Assembly (NCBI GenBank): GCA_944393325.1
Contig: CALXZU010000007.1
Location: 1-48,627 of the forward strand
Source of the DNA: an uncultured Clostridia bacterium
Lineage (GTDB): Bacteria > Bacillota > Clostridia > TANB77 > CAG-508
Length of the DNA: 48,627 nucleotides
Direction of reading: 5' to 3'
Shown piece after piece: positions 9,022-17,375 of the stretch (position 1 is the first letter of the stretch; the number at the start of each line of letters is the position of its first letter). Below the pieces are notes generated by a model, which was not told where the DNA came from, ran no database searches, and saw only the letters and a list, made by a program, of their open reading frames with translations. The position numbers and the translations under genes were made by a program.

Positions 9022-9255
9022 CTACTCGGGTCTTCTTGTGTTTCTATTATCTTGGTTGCACATTTTTTCATATTCTTTACATTTAATTTTATAATCCATT
9101 TGCATACATAAATATCTATAATAATAAAAAGCCTGTTCATATTGCATAATAGGATTAAACATTGGGTCTTTGTATAAATCATTCATATCCATATTAGTAT
9201 TTGAGTTATAGTCCATAAAATTTGGATTAAATCCATTATTAAAATCTCTTTCCAA
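9022..9255 (-). CDS. Small Asn/Met/Tyr-rich protein, unknown
   Basis: 77 residues, not recognised. Soluble; N-terminus rich in Asn, Asp and Met (FNPNFMDYNSNTNMDMND), middle with clustered Tyr, C-terminus basic. The start is TTG 9255, chosen because GGGAGAG lies 9-10 nt upstream and overlaps the stop of ylbJ, so translational coupling is likely. Tyr/Asn-rich small proteins downstream of sporulation genes are often coat components; this is inference only. A second overlapping frame (8952-9182) has no ribosome site and is taken as a shadow. Confidence 0.55.
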   Translation of the reverse strand: MERDFNNGFNPNFMDYNSNTNMDMNDLYKDPMFNPIMQYEQAFYYYRYLCMQMDYKIKCKEYEKMCNQDNRNTRRPE

Positions 9256-9270
9256 AATTAATCACTCTCC

Positions 9271-10314
9271 CTAAATATCAAAATTAAAAAATGGTATTGT
9301 ATTAATAAAAATATATGTATAAAAAGAGGCAAGTATTCCTTGAAGTAGTTTTCCATAAATGTAAGGTTTAATTGATAAATCTGTTTTTGATGTAATGCTT
9401 AGTACTTGCAGAAGTATTGAAATGCCACCAAAACCAAGAAGAAATGCGGTGAAAATTAAGTTAATAGAAAGTTTTTTACAAGGAATTCCGGAAATAGCAT
9501 TTATTCCATTTGTAATTTCTAAAAAGCCACTAATAAGTGGAGAAATAAAACTTGTATCAATGTTTAAAATATTAAATAAAGGTGATAAACAAGTAGAAAT
9601 GATATGTAATAAACCACTTGCTTTTAAAATAGAAATTATACATGAAAAAATAACAACAAAACCCCCAATTAGAAGAATTGTGGTAATACTACTTATTATG
9701 CTGTTTGATAAAATTTCTCCAAGATTTGAAAAAGAAACGTTTTTATTTTCATTATAAAAATTGGGATTTTGAGGATTTTTTTTACAATTATTTTTCCAAA
9801 ATCTAAATATTATTCCAACACTAATACATGCTAAAATATGTGTTATAAAAAGCAAAATACCAATAGTTGTACTTCCAAACATTAAAATACCAACAGAACC
9901 TATTATAAAAAGAGGACCAGAGTTATTAGTAAAGCTAAGCAATCTTTCACATTCTTCTTTTGAACAAATATTATTTTTTCTAAAATTACTTGCAATTTTT
10001 GCTCCTACTGGGTATCCACTAATTATTCCCATAATAAAGGCAAAAGAACCTTCACCACTTACGTTGAATAATGGTCTCATAATTTTATTTAAGAATTTCC
10101 CAAAAAAATATATAACTTTTGTATGCATAAGCATTTCTGTTGCAACGAAGAATGGAAAAAGTGATGGTACAACAGATGTGGCCCATAATGTTAGACCAGA
10201 TTTAACAGCTGGAAGATTAGTATTTGAAAATATTAATAAACACATTGTAAATATTAAAAATATTAATGGTAATATATTTCTTTTTATTTTTATAACATAA
10301 AAATTAGCTTTCAT
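9271..10314 (-). CDS. ylbJ: Sporulation integral membrane protein YlbJ/SpoVV
   Basis: 347 residues, multi-pass, nucleoside-transporter-gate (Gate) type. In Bacillus subtilis this protein (SpoVV) is needed to move dipicolinic acid across the outer forespore membrane. Seen: LWATSVVPSLFPFFVATEM near residue 45, SGYPVGAKI, a LLSFTNNSGPLFIIGSVG segment, and a later ISGFLEITNGINAISGIP region, the second gate half. ATG 10314 follows an AGGAGG 8 nt upstream. It is transcribed away from 10545. It pairs functionally with dpaA in the same window, which makes sporulation of this organism likely. The only CCG (minus-strand CGG) in it is out of frame. Confidence 0.9.
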   Translation of the reverse strand: MKANFYVIKIKRNILPLIFLIFTMCLLIFSNTNLPAVKSGLTLWATSVVPSLFPFFVATEMLMHTKVIYFFGKFLNKIMRPLFNVSGEGSFAFIMGIISGYPVGAKIASNFRKNNICSKEECERLLSFTNNSGPLFIIGSVGILMFGSTTIGILLFITHILACISVGIIFRFWKNNCKKNPQNPNFYNENKNVSFSNLGEILSNSIISSITTILLIGGFVVIFSCIISILKASGLLHIISTCLSPLFNILNIDTSFISPLISGFLEITNGINAISGIPCKKLSINLIFTAFLLGFGGISILLQVLSITSKTDLSIKPYIYGKLLQGILASFYTYIFINTIPFFNFDI

Positions 10315-10398
10315 GATAAATTCCTCCTGGTTTAAGTGTATTCAGAAAGGGAAATAGTATGAATGTAAATAATAATATAAAAGCAAATGATTTTATTT

Positions 10399-10427
10399 TT
10401 GACAATAAGTATGAAATATATTATATT
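10399..10427 (+). promoter_or_regulatory. Possible promoter for the 10545 gene
   Basis: TTGACA at 10399-10404, 17-nt spacer, TATATT at 10422-10427. It lies in the 230-bp divergent region between ylbJ and 10545, and would give a leader of about 110 nt. No other clear site is seen there for the minus strand. Confidence 0.5.
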
Positions 10428-10544
10428 ATACAATATAAGAATATTTAAATTTATAAAAAGATCATAATTTAATAAATATACCATTACTTATGGTAGAATA
10501 TATATATAAGTTCTTAGAGCTATGAAGAATAAAGGGGAAAGATA

Positions 10545-11276
10545 ATGGGAGATGAAAGAAAAAAATTTTTAAAATATAGTATAATATTTGGGATAATAGT
10601 TGCAATTGAAGTTATAATATTATTCTTTATACAGAATGATTTTTTAACAATAAAAAATAAGCAAAAAACATTAGGAGTAATTGTTGATATTGTAAATACA
10701 AGCGAAAATTTTTCTGCTAGAGGTGATTTTTATAGAACTGCTTACAGAGGAACAATAATTGTAGAATATGAAGTAAACGGAATTAAATATTATAGCGAAA
10801 AACGTGTGAAGTCATATGTAAGATTTTATGTTCCAAGCGAAAGTGAATATTATATAGGTCGTGAAATAACTGTGTTTTACAATAAGGAATTGCCATCTGA
10901 TTCAGCGATAGATACTATATCAGGTAAATATAATGCTGTAATATATACGAGTTTGGCAATAGAAATATTAATTTTTATTATTTTTCTATATAGAAGACTT
11001 ACTAAAAAGAAGAAAGTATGCTTAAAAGTTATAACAGTAGAAGATATTGATTATCAAAGAGAAAGAGTATTTTTTGAAGAGGAGAAGAGTAAAAAGTTAT
11101 ATTTCATTGATTATGATTTTGGAGAAAAAATAAAAATTGGTGAAAATTATGAGTTATACAATACACATAAAAGTAATTATAAAAAACAAGAAGTAGTATT
11201 TAATAATAAGAATGTTCACGCCTATAAAATAGTTGATATTGATAAGGATAGTTTTTTAAAAAATTCTAATAATTAA
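10545..11276 (+). CDS. Two-helix membrane protein, DUF3592-like
   Basis: 243 residues. A membrane helix at about 12-30, an extracytoplasmic beta-rich domain of about 100 residues (GTIIVEYEVNGIKYYSEK, then ITVFYNKELPSDS), a second helix near 130-150, then a cytoplasmic Lys-rich C-terminal domain of about 95 residues. The helix / V-x-Y-x-V-N-G / Y-N-P-like / helix order resembles DUF3592 proteins; the cytoplasmic tail is not recognised. RBS AAAGGGGAAAG before ATG 10545. Single-gene unit upstream of rplU, from which it is separated by about 310 bp. Confidence 0.6.
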   Translation: MGDERKKFLKYSIIFGIIVAIEVIILFFIQNDFLTIKNKQKTLGVIVDIVNTSENFSARGDFYRTAYRGTIIVEYEVNGIKYYSEKRVKSYVRFYVPSESEYYIGREITVFYNKELPSDSAIDTISGKYNAVIYTSLAIEILIFIIFLYRRLTKKKKVCLKVITVEDIDYQRERVFFEEEKSKKLYFIDYDFGEKIKIGENYELYNTHKSNYKKQEVVFNNKNVHAYKIVDIDKDSFLKNSNN

Positions 11277-11455
11277 TAATAATATGAATATAAGTAAGAT
11301 TTTGTAACAAGAAATCAAAAAATTATAAAGGAATCTATGGGTCTGATATTTACATAGTAGATGAAAATGAAAATAATACTGTAACATGAGCAAATGAAAG
11401 ACGATAAAGTTTTTTTTTACTTACGTATACTGCATCGAAAAAAGCAAAAAAACTG
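11277..11455 (+). other. Gap before rplU with a short ORF remnant
   Basis: No complete gene. A 20-30 codon open stretch at about 11300-11390 would encode KGIYGSDIYIVDENENNTVT before TGA; it looks like the end of a decayed protein, but has no start or ribosome site. A T9 run lies near 11410-11419 without a convincing stem. Confidence 0.35.
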
Positions 11456-11484
11456 TTGACAGCAGAGGAAATTTATGTTAAAAT
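11456..11484 (+). promoter_or_regulatory. Sigma-A promoter of rplU-rpmA
   Basis: TTGACA at 11456-11461, exact 17-nt spacer, TAAAAT at 11479-11484. It gives a leader of about 95 nt before the rplU start. It rules out the longer reading of rplU from 11456, which would begin inside the -35. Confidence 0.85.
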
Positions 11485-11490
11485 AAATAA

Positions 11491-11580
11491 CTGTAATCCG
11501 CTTAGTCAAGGTACCAAAATATTAACTATTGTTAATTGCCTGAAAAAAGGATTAGCGAGTATACAAATAAGGGAGGTGCA
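11491..11580 (+). ncRNA. Ribosomal protein L21 leader-type structure
   Basis: Between promoter and rplU: closing helix TAATCC (11494-11499) with GGATTA (11549-11554), inner bulged helix TCAAGG / CCTGA, and apical hairpin ATTAAC-TATT-GTTAAT (11521-11536). Position and three-helix shape suit the L21 leader that autoregulates rplU in Firmicutes (Rfam L21_leader); family membership is inferred, not searched. The helix sits just upstream of GGGAGGTG at 11571-11578. Confidence 0.6.
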
Positions 11581-11587
11581 CTTTGAG

Positions 11588-11965
11588 ATGTACGCAATAA
11601 TTGAAAGCTGTGGAAAACAATACAAAGTAGCAGAAGGAGATGTAGTATTTTTCGAAAAATTAGATGCAGAAGAAGGAAAAAAAGTGACATTTGATAATGT
11701 GATTTTAGTATCTAAAGAAGGAAAAGTACAAGTAGGAACTCCTTATGTAAAAGGTGTGAAAGTAGAAGGAAAAGTAGTTTCTCATGGTAAAGCTAAAAAA
11801 ATAATTGTTTTCAAAATGAAAGCGAAAGCTAATTATAGAAGAAAATATGGTCATAGACAACCATATACAAAAGTAGAAATCACATCTATAAAAACAGGAG
11901 CAGAAAAGAAAACAACAGCTAAAAAAGAAACAGAAAAAGCTACTGAAAAAGTAGAAGCTAAATAG
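11588..11965 (+). CDS. rplU: 50S ribosomal protein L21
   Basis: 125 residues. Starts at ATG 11588 ([18 protein letters not shown]), 9 nt after GGGAGGTG. Family core: KQYKVAEGD, then the C-terminal [24 protein letters not shown] motif (cited in part). The extra tail of about 20 residues rich in Lys, Thr, Ala and Glu is longer than in Bacillus L21 (about 102 residues). Binds 23S rRNA domain near L20. Followed by rpmA after 30 bp, with no prp gene between. Confidence 0.97.
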   Translation: MYAIIESCGKQYKVAEGDVVFFEKLDAEEGKKVTFDNVILVSKEGKVQVGTPYVKGVKVEGKVVSHGKAKKIIVFKMKAKANYRRKYGHRQPYTKVEITSIKTGAEKKTTAKKETEKATEKVEAK

Positions 11966-11995
11966 AAATAAAAAGTCGAAAGGAGTTGAGAAAGC

Positions 11996-12259
11996 ATGGC
12001 TCATAAAAAAGGTCAAAGTAGTAGCCGTAACGGTAGAGATAGTGAATCAAAAAGACTTGGTGTTAAAAGAGCTGATGGACAATTTGTACTAGCTGGAAAT
12101 ATATTAGTTAGACAAAGAGGAACAAAAGTACATCCTGGAACAAATGTTGGAAAGGGAAGTGATGACACATTATTTGCTTTAATCGACGGAAATGTAAAAT
12201 TTGAAAGAAAAGGTAGAGATAAAAAACAAGTAAGTGTTTATCCAGTAACACAATCTTAA
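11996..12259 (+). CDS. rpmA: 50S ribosomal protein L27, no cleavable leader
   Basis: 87 residues. Begins [16 protein letters not shown], directly at the mature-type N-terminus used near the peptidyl-transferase centre. Most Firmicutes L27 carry an N-terminal extension ending FFA that the protease Prp removes, and encode prp between rplU and rpmA. Here both the extension and the gene are absent, which is internally consistent. RBS AAAGGAG before ATG 11996. The transcript ends at the hairpin at 12272. Confidence 0.97.
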   Translation: MAHKKGQSSSRNGRDSESKRLGVKRADGQFVLAGNILVRQRGTKVHPGTNVGKGSDDTLFALIDGNVKFERKGRDKKQVSVYPVTQS

Positions 12260-12271
12260 TTTGATAAAGGT

Positions 12272-12306
12272 AAGGTAAGAATGAATTCTTATCTTATTTT
12301 TTTCTT
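12272..12306 (+). terminator. Intrinsic terminator of rplU-rpmA
   Basis: AAGGTAAGAA (12272-12281), loop TGAA, TTCTTATCTT (12286-12295), then ATTTTTTTC. A 10-bp stem with one G-U pair. Confidence 0.9.
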
Positions 12307-12310
12307 TTTC

Positions 12311-12339
12311 TTGAAATATTATGTAAAATATGTTACAAT
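12311..12339 (+). promoter_or_regulatory. Promoter of the 12405 gene
   Basis: TTGAAA at 12311-12316, 17-nt spacer, TACAAT at 12334-12339, directly after the rpmA terminator. The gene has its own transcription unit. Confidence 0.65.
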
Positions 12340-12404
12340 AACTACGAGCTTGTAATAAAGGCTTTTGTAAGCAGTGGATTTACTAGAAAGAGAAGGGAAC
12401 TGTA

Positions 12405-13082
12405 ATGCAAATTTATCAGGTTAAAGGAAAAGAGCGTACGAAGATAAAGCTACACTATCATCTTCGGATACCTAAAGGGATGATTTTATCCATTCCAAAA
12501 GAGCAAACGGGCTGTGAAGAGCAAGTACTTAACAGCTCAGAGATTAATCGGGTCATGAAATTCCAGTGTGAGGAAGTAGAAATTGATAAAGAACGCGGAA
12601 AAGTAAGAATGTGGTATACAATACCTGGCAACAGGACGTTTTTCAAGATAAGTGTTAGGCTTGCCGAGCCTTACATTCATTGCATTGATGAGGTCACCAA
12701 AAGGGTATGTAGTAAGTTTTTAGGAAAAACAGAAAGTATGGTAAGAGGAACAGCTTTTTCTGACCTTTCACAAAAAATCACGACAAAAAAACATTGGGGA
12801 ATGAATGACTATCTACTAAACAAAAACGTCTCAGAAGAAATTGCTGAGCTACAAGAGTTTAGTTATAGATATGATCCCAATAGACCAAGAAAGCCATATG
12901 TTTTTGACTACTGGGCTATTGATGAAAAGTTACTAACAGAAGGCGTGGTAACAACAGTAGGAAACGAAGATAATGTGGAATTTGTTAGGTATCAAGATAT
13001 TAGAAATATTCCTGAGCGTGACAAAATCATGACAGCATACATTAAGCCATGGTTTTGCGAAGAATACGATATAGGTTGCTAA
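12405..13082 (+). CDS. Unknown protein, compositionally foreign gene
   Basis: 225 residues, not recognised; soluble, basic and beta-rich, with conserved-looking WYTIPGNRTFF and FDYWAIDEK segments and paired Cys near both ends. ATG 12405 follows AGAAGGGAA. Codon use differs sharply from every neighbour: CAG, GTC, TTC, CGC, GGG and GAG are common, and it holds the only two in-frame CGG codons of the window that are not at frameshift joints (12465-12467 and 12549-12551, both read as Arg if translated normally). A +1 shift at the first would hit TGA within 6 codons. Own promoter and terminator make it a single-gene insert after rpmA, most likely a recent transfer. No mobility gene is seen. Confidence 0.7.
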   Translation: MQIYQVKGKERTKIKLHYHLRIPKGMILSIPKEQTGCEEQVLNSSEINRVMKFQCEEVEIDKERGKVRMWYTIPGNRTFFKISVRLAEPYIHCIDEVTKRVCSKFLGKTESMVRGTAFSDLSQKITTKKHWGMNDYLLNKNVSEEIAELQEFSYRYDPNRPRKPYVFDYWAIDEKLLTEGVVTTVGNEDNVEFVRYQDIRNIPERDKIMTAYIKPWFCEEYDIGC

Positions 13083-13120
13083 AAAGTTTACCTACAAACT
13101 CTTTTATCGTTTATTCACTT

Positions 13121-13154
13121 AAAAAGAAGACTCATATTGGGTCTTCTTTTGTTT
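13121..13154 (+). terminator. Intrinsic terminator after the 12405 gene
   Basis: GAAGACTC (13126-13133), loop ATATT, GGGTCTTC (13139-13146), then TTTTGTTT; the preceding A's extend the stem against the T's. Confidence 0.9.
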
Positions 13155-13219
13155 AAAAAATAAAATTAAACAGATAATGTAATAAAAGATGCAAATTTTA
13201 AAATAAAACAGGTTTTTAC

Positions 13220-13248
13220 TTGATAATATAAGGAATTAATGATAAAAT
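13220..13248 (+). promoter_or_regulatory. Promoter of the first glycan cluster
   Basis: TTGATA at 13220-13225, 17-nt spacer, TAAAAT at 13243-13248. It covers the apparent ATG at 13239, so the first gene must start downstream, at 13287. Confidence 0.7.
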
Positions 13249-13286
13249 CAAAAAGAATTGATAAAAGTGGAAAGGTAGAAATAAAA

Positions 13287-15209
13287 ATGGCAAAAATAAT
13301 TAGTTTTGATATATGGGACACAATAATAAAAAGAAAATGTCATCCAGAAGAAATAAAACTTGCGACAGCAAGATATATAATTTTAAAATATGAAAACAAA
13401 TTAAAAGAAAAATATAAAAATATATATGAAATATTAAAGAAAAGAGACGAAATAGAAGCAGAAGAATGTAAGAAGAATAAAGAAAATGGATTTGATGACG
13501 AATGTAGAATATTAGATGTATTTAAAATATTAGAAAAAGAAATATTTGAAGAGAATATAGAAATAGAGGAAGAACTATTAAAAGAAGAAATAGACCAAGA
13601 AAAAAGAGTAATATATATAAATCCAGAAATATTACCAATATTTGAAAAATACAAAGATTTAAAAATGTATTGTATATCTGATTTTTATATGAGTTCTGAT
13701 AATTTAAAAGAATTATTAGATTATTTAAATTTGCCTATAAAAATAGAAAAAATATATAGTTCAGCAGACTATTTATTAAATAAAAGAACAGGAAACCTAT
13801 ACAAAAAAGCAGAAGAAGAATTAGGAATAAAACCAGAAGAACATATACATGTAGGAGATAATGTGTATTCAGACATAGAAATGGCAAATAGTTTAGGAAT
13901 AGAGACAATAAAAACAACAAAACAAGAATTTAACTTTGTACCAGAAAAAGGAAGAAGATTTGAATTTGATTTATCAACTATAAAAAAAGAAGAAAAAACT
14001 AAAGAAGAAAAATTATTTAATACAGGTGTAGACTTAGCACCACTACTATATTTCTTTGGATACTCTATTGTTGAATATGCAATAAAAAACAAAATAGATA
14101 AAGTATATTATGCAACAAGAGAAGGAGAAACATTTATAAAAATACATGAAATAATAAAAGAAAACAACCCATTTGGTGTAAACTTACCTGAAAGTGAGAT
14201 TATAGAAGTAAGTAGAATGGGAACATTTTCAGCATCTCTAAAAGAGATGTCTATTATGGAACTATTAAGATTATGGTCTCAATATAGAGAGCAAAGTATG
14301 AAAGCATTATTTAAAACCTTAGCAATAGATATAAAACCATATCAAAAATATATGGATAAATATAATATTGATATAGAAGAGAAAATCTTATGTCCTTGGT
14401 TTGATATAAGAGTACAAGAATTGTTCCAAGACAAAAAATTTGTAGAAAGTGTAAATAAAGAGTTAAAAGTAAAAAAAGAAGAACTACTAGAATATTTTGA
14501 AAAATCTAAAAACATAGTAAATGATGAAAAAGACATGTTTATGGTAGATATAGGTTGGAGAGGAACTATTCAAGATAATTTAGCTCATATTTTTACAAAT
14601 AAAAAAATTGGTGGATATTATCTTACATTATATGATTATTATAATTTACAACCAAAAAACACATATAAAATAAGCTATTTAAATGACAAAAATATAAGAG
14701 ACAATGAAGTGGCAAGTATGATAACACTTTTAGAGTGGATATATAACCCAGGAACAGGAAGTGTAACAGGATATAAAGAAGGAAAAGCAATAAGAAGAGC
14801 AAAGGAAGAAGAAACAGAGATAGTAAAAAAATATATAAAACCAATGCAAGAAGGTATGATTGAAGGAGCAAGAGCAATTAATGAATATATGAAATACCAT
14901 CCATATGAAGCAGAAGAAACAAAAGGTTTTGTTTATAATTTAATTAAGAAAGTAAAAGAAAACCCAAGTAAAGAATTAATAGAAGCATATTATAGCATGA
15001 TATTTAATGATACATTTGGAACAGCAGAATATGTAGAAAAAGATGATAAATTAACTAGCCTTCAAAAATTAAATATCTTTAAATGTAGAAATATGTTAAG
15101 AAAGGAATCGTGGAAAGAAGCATTTATTGTATATAATAATTTAGGATATATGAATGTAATATTGAATTTTAAGGCATTTTTAAGAAAAATACTTAGAAGA
15201 GGAAAATAG
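13287..15209 (+). CDS. HAD-superfamily protein with large C-terminal domain, glycan cluster
   Basis: 640 residues from ATG 13287 (the frame is open to 13239, but that overlaps the promoter). N-terminal HAD fold: DIWDTII in place of the usual DxDxT nucleophile motif (motif I reads FDIWDT), YCISDFYMSS as motif II, and HVGDNVYSDIEMA as motif IV. The C-terminal 400 residues (YYATREGETFIKIHEI..., MVDIGWRGTIQDNL) form a second domain seen with HAD modules in polysaccharide loci; its reaction is not known to me. First gene of a tightly spaced set of glycosyltransferases, so it probably acts on a phosphorylated sugar or glycan. Rich in Lys and Glu. Confidence 0.7.
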   Translation: MAKIISFDIWDTIIKRKCHPEEIKLATARYIILKYENKLKEKYKNIYEILKKRDEIEAEECKKNKENGFDDECRILDVFKILEKEIFEENIEIEEELLKEEIDQEKRVIYINPEILPIFEKYKDLKMYCISDFYMSSDNLKELLDYLNLPIKIEKIYSSADYLLNKRTGNLYKKAEEELGIKPEEHIHVGDNVYSDIEMANSLGIETIKTTKQEFNFVPEKGRRFEFDLSTIKKEEKTKEEKLFNTGVDLAPLLYFFGYSIVEYAIKNKIDKVYYATREGETFIKIHEIIKENNPFGVNLPESEIIEVSRMGTFSASLKEMSIMELLRLWSQYREQSMKALFKTLAIDIKPYQKYMDKYNIDIEEKILCPWFDIRVQELFQDKKFVESVNKELKVKKEELLEYFEKSKNIVNDEKDMFMVDIGWRGTIQDNLAHIFTNKKIGGYYLTLYDYYNLQPKNTYKISYLNDKNIRDNEVASMITLLEWIYNPGTGSVTGYKEGKAIRRAKEEETEIVKKYIKPMQEGMIEGARAINEYMKYHPYEAEETKGFVYNLIKKVKENPSKELIEAYYSMIFNDTFGTAEYVEKDDKLTSLQKLNIFKCRNMLRKESWKEAFIVYNNLGYMNVILNFKAFLRKILRRGK

Positions 15210-15226
15210 AAAGGAAAATATTTTAT

Positions 15227-16201
15227 ATGGAAAAATATATTTTACTATATGGTGACAAAAAGAAAGAAGATAATATATGTATTACAAATATGTTTAAAAA
15301 TACAAGAGAGATTAATTTAGGATGGACTGATTTTGACTATAAAAATAATATAAAAATAATAGATGAAGAAATTGAAGGCGGAGTAAAGCAAATTATTTTT
15401 AGTGGTTTAGAAATTGGTTGGGACAAGTTAGTTGAATATTTATATGAAAAAGGTATTAAAGTAAAAGTGATTTGTAATACAATGGATAGTCTTCTATATT
15501 ATGAATATGAAAGAAATAACTTCTTTAAATTATTAGAATTGTCAAAAGAAGGAAAAGTCCATGATATAGCTTTTTTAAGAAAAGGACAATATGAAGTTTA
15601 TAAGAGTTTAGAATATAATTGTTCATATTTAATGGAAAACTATATTTTAAAGGAAGAAAAAAAACACAATGTAAAAAGCAATGAAAAAGAAAATAATTTA
15701 ATAAACATAGGAATATATCCTTTAAATTATACTTGGGATAAAAACATATTTAACCAATTGTGTATTGGTAAAATGGTTGAAAATTCAAATATTAATTATA
15801 ATGAATTAGATGAAAGAATGACAGATTTTTTAAGTACAATGGAGATAAAAAGTAATATTGATAAAATAGAAAATATAAATGAAGATGAAATAATAAAAAA
15901 AGTAATTAAAAATGATATTAATATTTCTTTATCTTTTACAGAATATTTCCACCCAGTATTTTTTATTAGTATGGAACAAGGTATTCCTTGTATAATTGGT
16001 AATACTTCTGATTTATTTGATGATAATGAAATTTTAAATAAATATATTGTAACCAAAACAGAAGATAACCCAATAGAAAACAGTAGACTTGTAGAAGAGT
16101 GCTTAAAAAATAAAGATATTGTAATAGAAGAGTATAAAAAGTGGAAAGAAGATTATAATAAAAAATCTAAAGAAAATATAAAACAATTTTTAGAAATATA
16201 G
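15227..16201 (+). CDS. Probable glycosyltransferase (GT-B-like), paralogue of the next gene
   Basis: 324 residues. C-terminal LSFTEYFHPVFFISMEQG then IPCIIGNTSDLF corresponds to the donor-site E-x7-E region of GT-B enzymes (compare PLESFEMGVPCLLGNN in the next gene). It is a diverged paralogue of 16215-17361: the segment VICNTMDSLL...SKEGK aligns without gaps over 30 residues. No signal peptide; cytoplasmic. Begins 17 bp after the HAD gene with a GAAAGGAAAA site. Substrate cannot be deduced. Confidence 0.6.
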   Translation: MEKYILLYGDKKKEDNICITNMFKNTREINLGWTDFDYKNNIKIIDEEIEGGVKQIIFSGLEIGWDKLVEYLYEKGIKVKVICNTMDSLLYYEYERNNFFKLLELSKEGKVHDIAFLRKGQYEVYKSLEYNCSYLMENYILKEEKKHNVKSNEKENNLINIGIYPLNYTWDKNIFNQLCIGKMVENSNINYNELDERMTDFLSTMEIKSNIDKIENINEDEIIKKVIKNDINISLSFTEYFHPVFFISMEQGIPCIIGNTSDLFDDNEILNKYIVTKTEDNPIENSRLVEECLKNKDIVIEEYKKWKEDYNKKSKENIKQFLEI

Positions 16202-16214
16202 GAAGGTATTTTTT

Positions 16215-17361
16215 ATGCAAAAACTTAAAAATTTTGTTAAAAGATTTATAAAAAAAGATGGTTTTATTTATAAAGTAATTAGAAAATTTTACCATATTTT
16301 AAGTTCTATAAAATATAGAATTGTTAATGGTAAAAATATAAAAAAACAAAACAAACATTATTCTAAGCAAGTAGAGTTAGCAGTACAAAAAATAAATAAT
16401 GAGTATAAAGGTAAAGATTATATTGTTTTTTATAATCCTACTTGGCTTGGTGTTGCAAATTCTACGAAAGGTCTTTTTAAAAATATTGTTCCTTTAGAGC
16501 AGGTTTTTGGAAAAAAGAACATAAAGAAAATAGCAGAAGCGGTTATAAATAACAATATTAAATCAGTAATATTTAGTCAAATTGTTGATGGTTGGGTAGA
16601 TGTTTTAAAGAAAATAAAAGAATTAAATAATGATATAATTGTAAAAGTAATATGGCATCGGAAATTGTTATGAGTTTTTCTCAGACTATACATGGAATTT
16701 AAATAAAGATGTTATGAATTTGTACAAACAAGGTAAAATAGATAGTTTTGGTTTTGTTAGAAGTACTATGTATGAATTCTATAAGAAAGTTGGCTTTAAA
16801 AGTTATTATCTTCAAAATAACGTACATTTAGATAATATTGAAAGAGTTGAAAAAGAAAAAAGCGAAAAAATAAAAGTTGGTATTTATAATGCTGATACAA
16901 GAGAATTGAAAAATATTTATACAGCACTTAGTAGTATGAAACTTGTTCCAAATTGTGTTGCAGATGTTGTTCCAATAAATGAAGGAGCTAAAAAGTTTAC
17001 TGAAATATTAGGGTTAGAAACAACAAGTGTTAATGATTATATTCCAACAGAAAAGTTATTAAAGAGAATTCAACAAAATGAAGTAAATATATATCCAACA
17101 TTTACAGAAAATGCACCAATGTTTCCATTAGAAAGTTTTGAAATGGGTGTTCCATGTCTTCTTGGAAATAATAACGATTATTTTGTAGGAACAAAACTTG
17201 GTGAATATGTAATTTTAACTAAAGAAGATGACCCTAAATACATAAAAGAAAAAATAATAAATTGTATAGAACATAAAGATGAAATTATGAATTTATACAA
17301 AGAATGGAAAAAAGATTTTGACATTAAATGTAATAAATTGGTAGAAAAATTTATTAAGTAA
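16215..17361 (+). CDS. Probable glycosyltransferase, GT-B-like (CGG +1 shift)
   Basis: 381 residues in the restored frame. Frame 0 (16215-16658) ends 3 codons after an in-frame CGG at 16659-16661; the +1 frame continues W-H-G-NCYEFFSDYTWN to the stop at 17359. Reading CGGA as one Gly lets the stretch VIWHGNCYEF...YKQGK align ungapped, 30 residues against 30, with the upstream paralogue, with Gly opposite Thr. N-terminus basic and amphipathic (KRFIKKDGFIYKVIRKFYHI), possibly membrane-associating. C-terminal donor-site motif PTFTENAPMFPLESFEMG then VPCLLGNNND is clear. 13 bp after the preceding gene, 14 bp before the next. Confidence 0.75.
16659..16662 (+). other. CGG +1 frameshift site 4 (glycosyltransferase)
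   Basis: Frame 0 is TGG CAT CGG AAA TTG TTA TGA. The restored frame is CAT (C) GGA AAT TGT TAT GAG. Without the shift two thirds of the protein, including the donor site, is lost. Confidence 0.85.
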
Positions 17362-17375
17362 AAGGGGAATGGTGT

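Noticed and set aside
8952-9182. Minus-strand ORF overlapping 9022-9255
   Set aside because: No ribosome site at its start, and odd composition. The 9022-9255 frame has GGGAGAG and coupling to ylbJ.
10359-10448. 29-codon ORF between ylbJ and the 10545 gene
   Set aside because: It contains the best promoter of the region, has only a weak GAAAGGG site, and shows no protein-like pattern.
11456-11587. N-terminal extension of L21
   Set aside because: It would start inside the -35 box; the protein family starts at MYAII with a strong ribosome site.
12340-12404. Possible riboswitch or small RNA before the 12405 gene
   Set aside because: Only short GCTT/AAGC pairings; no recognisable conserved core.
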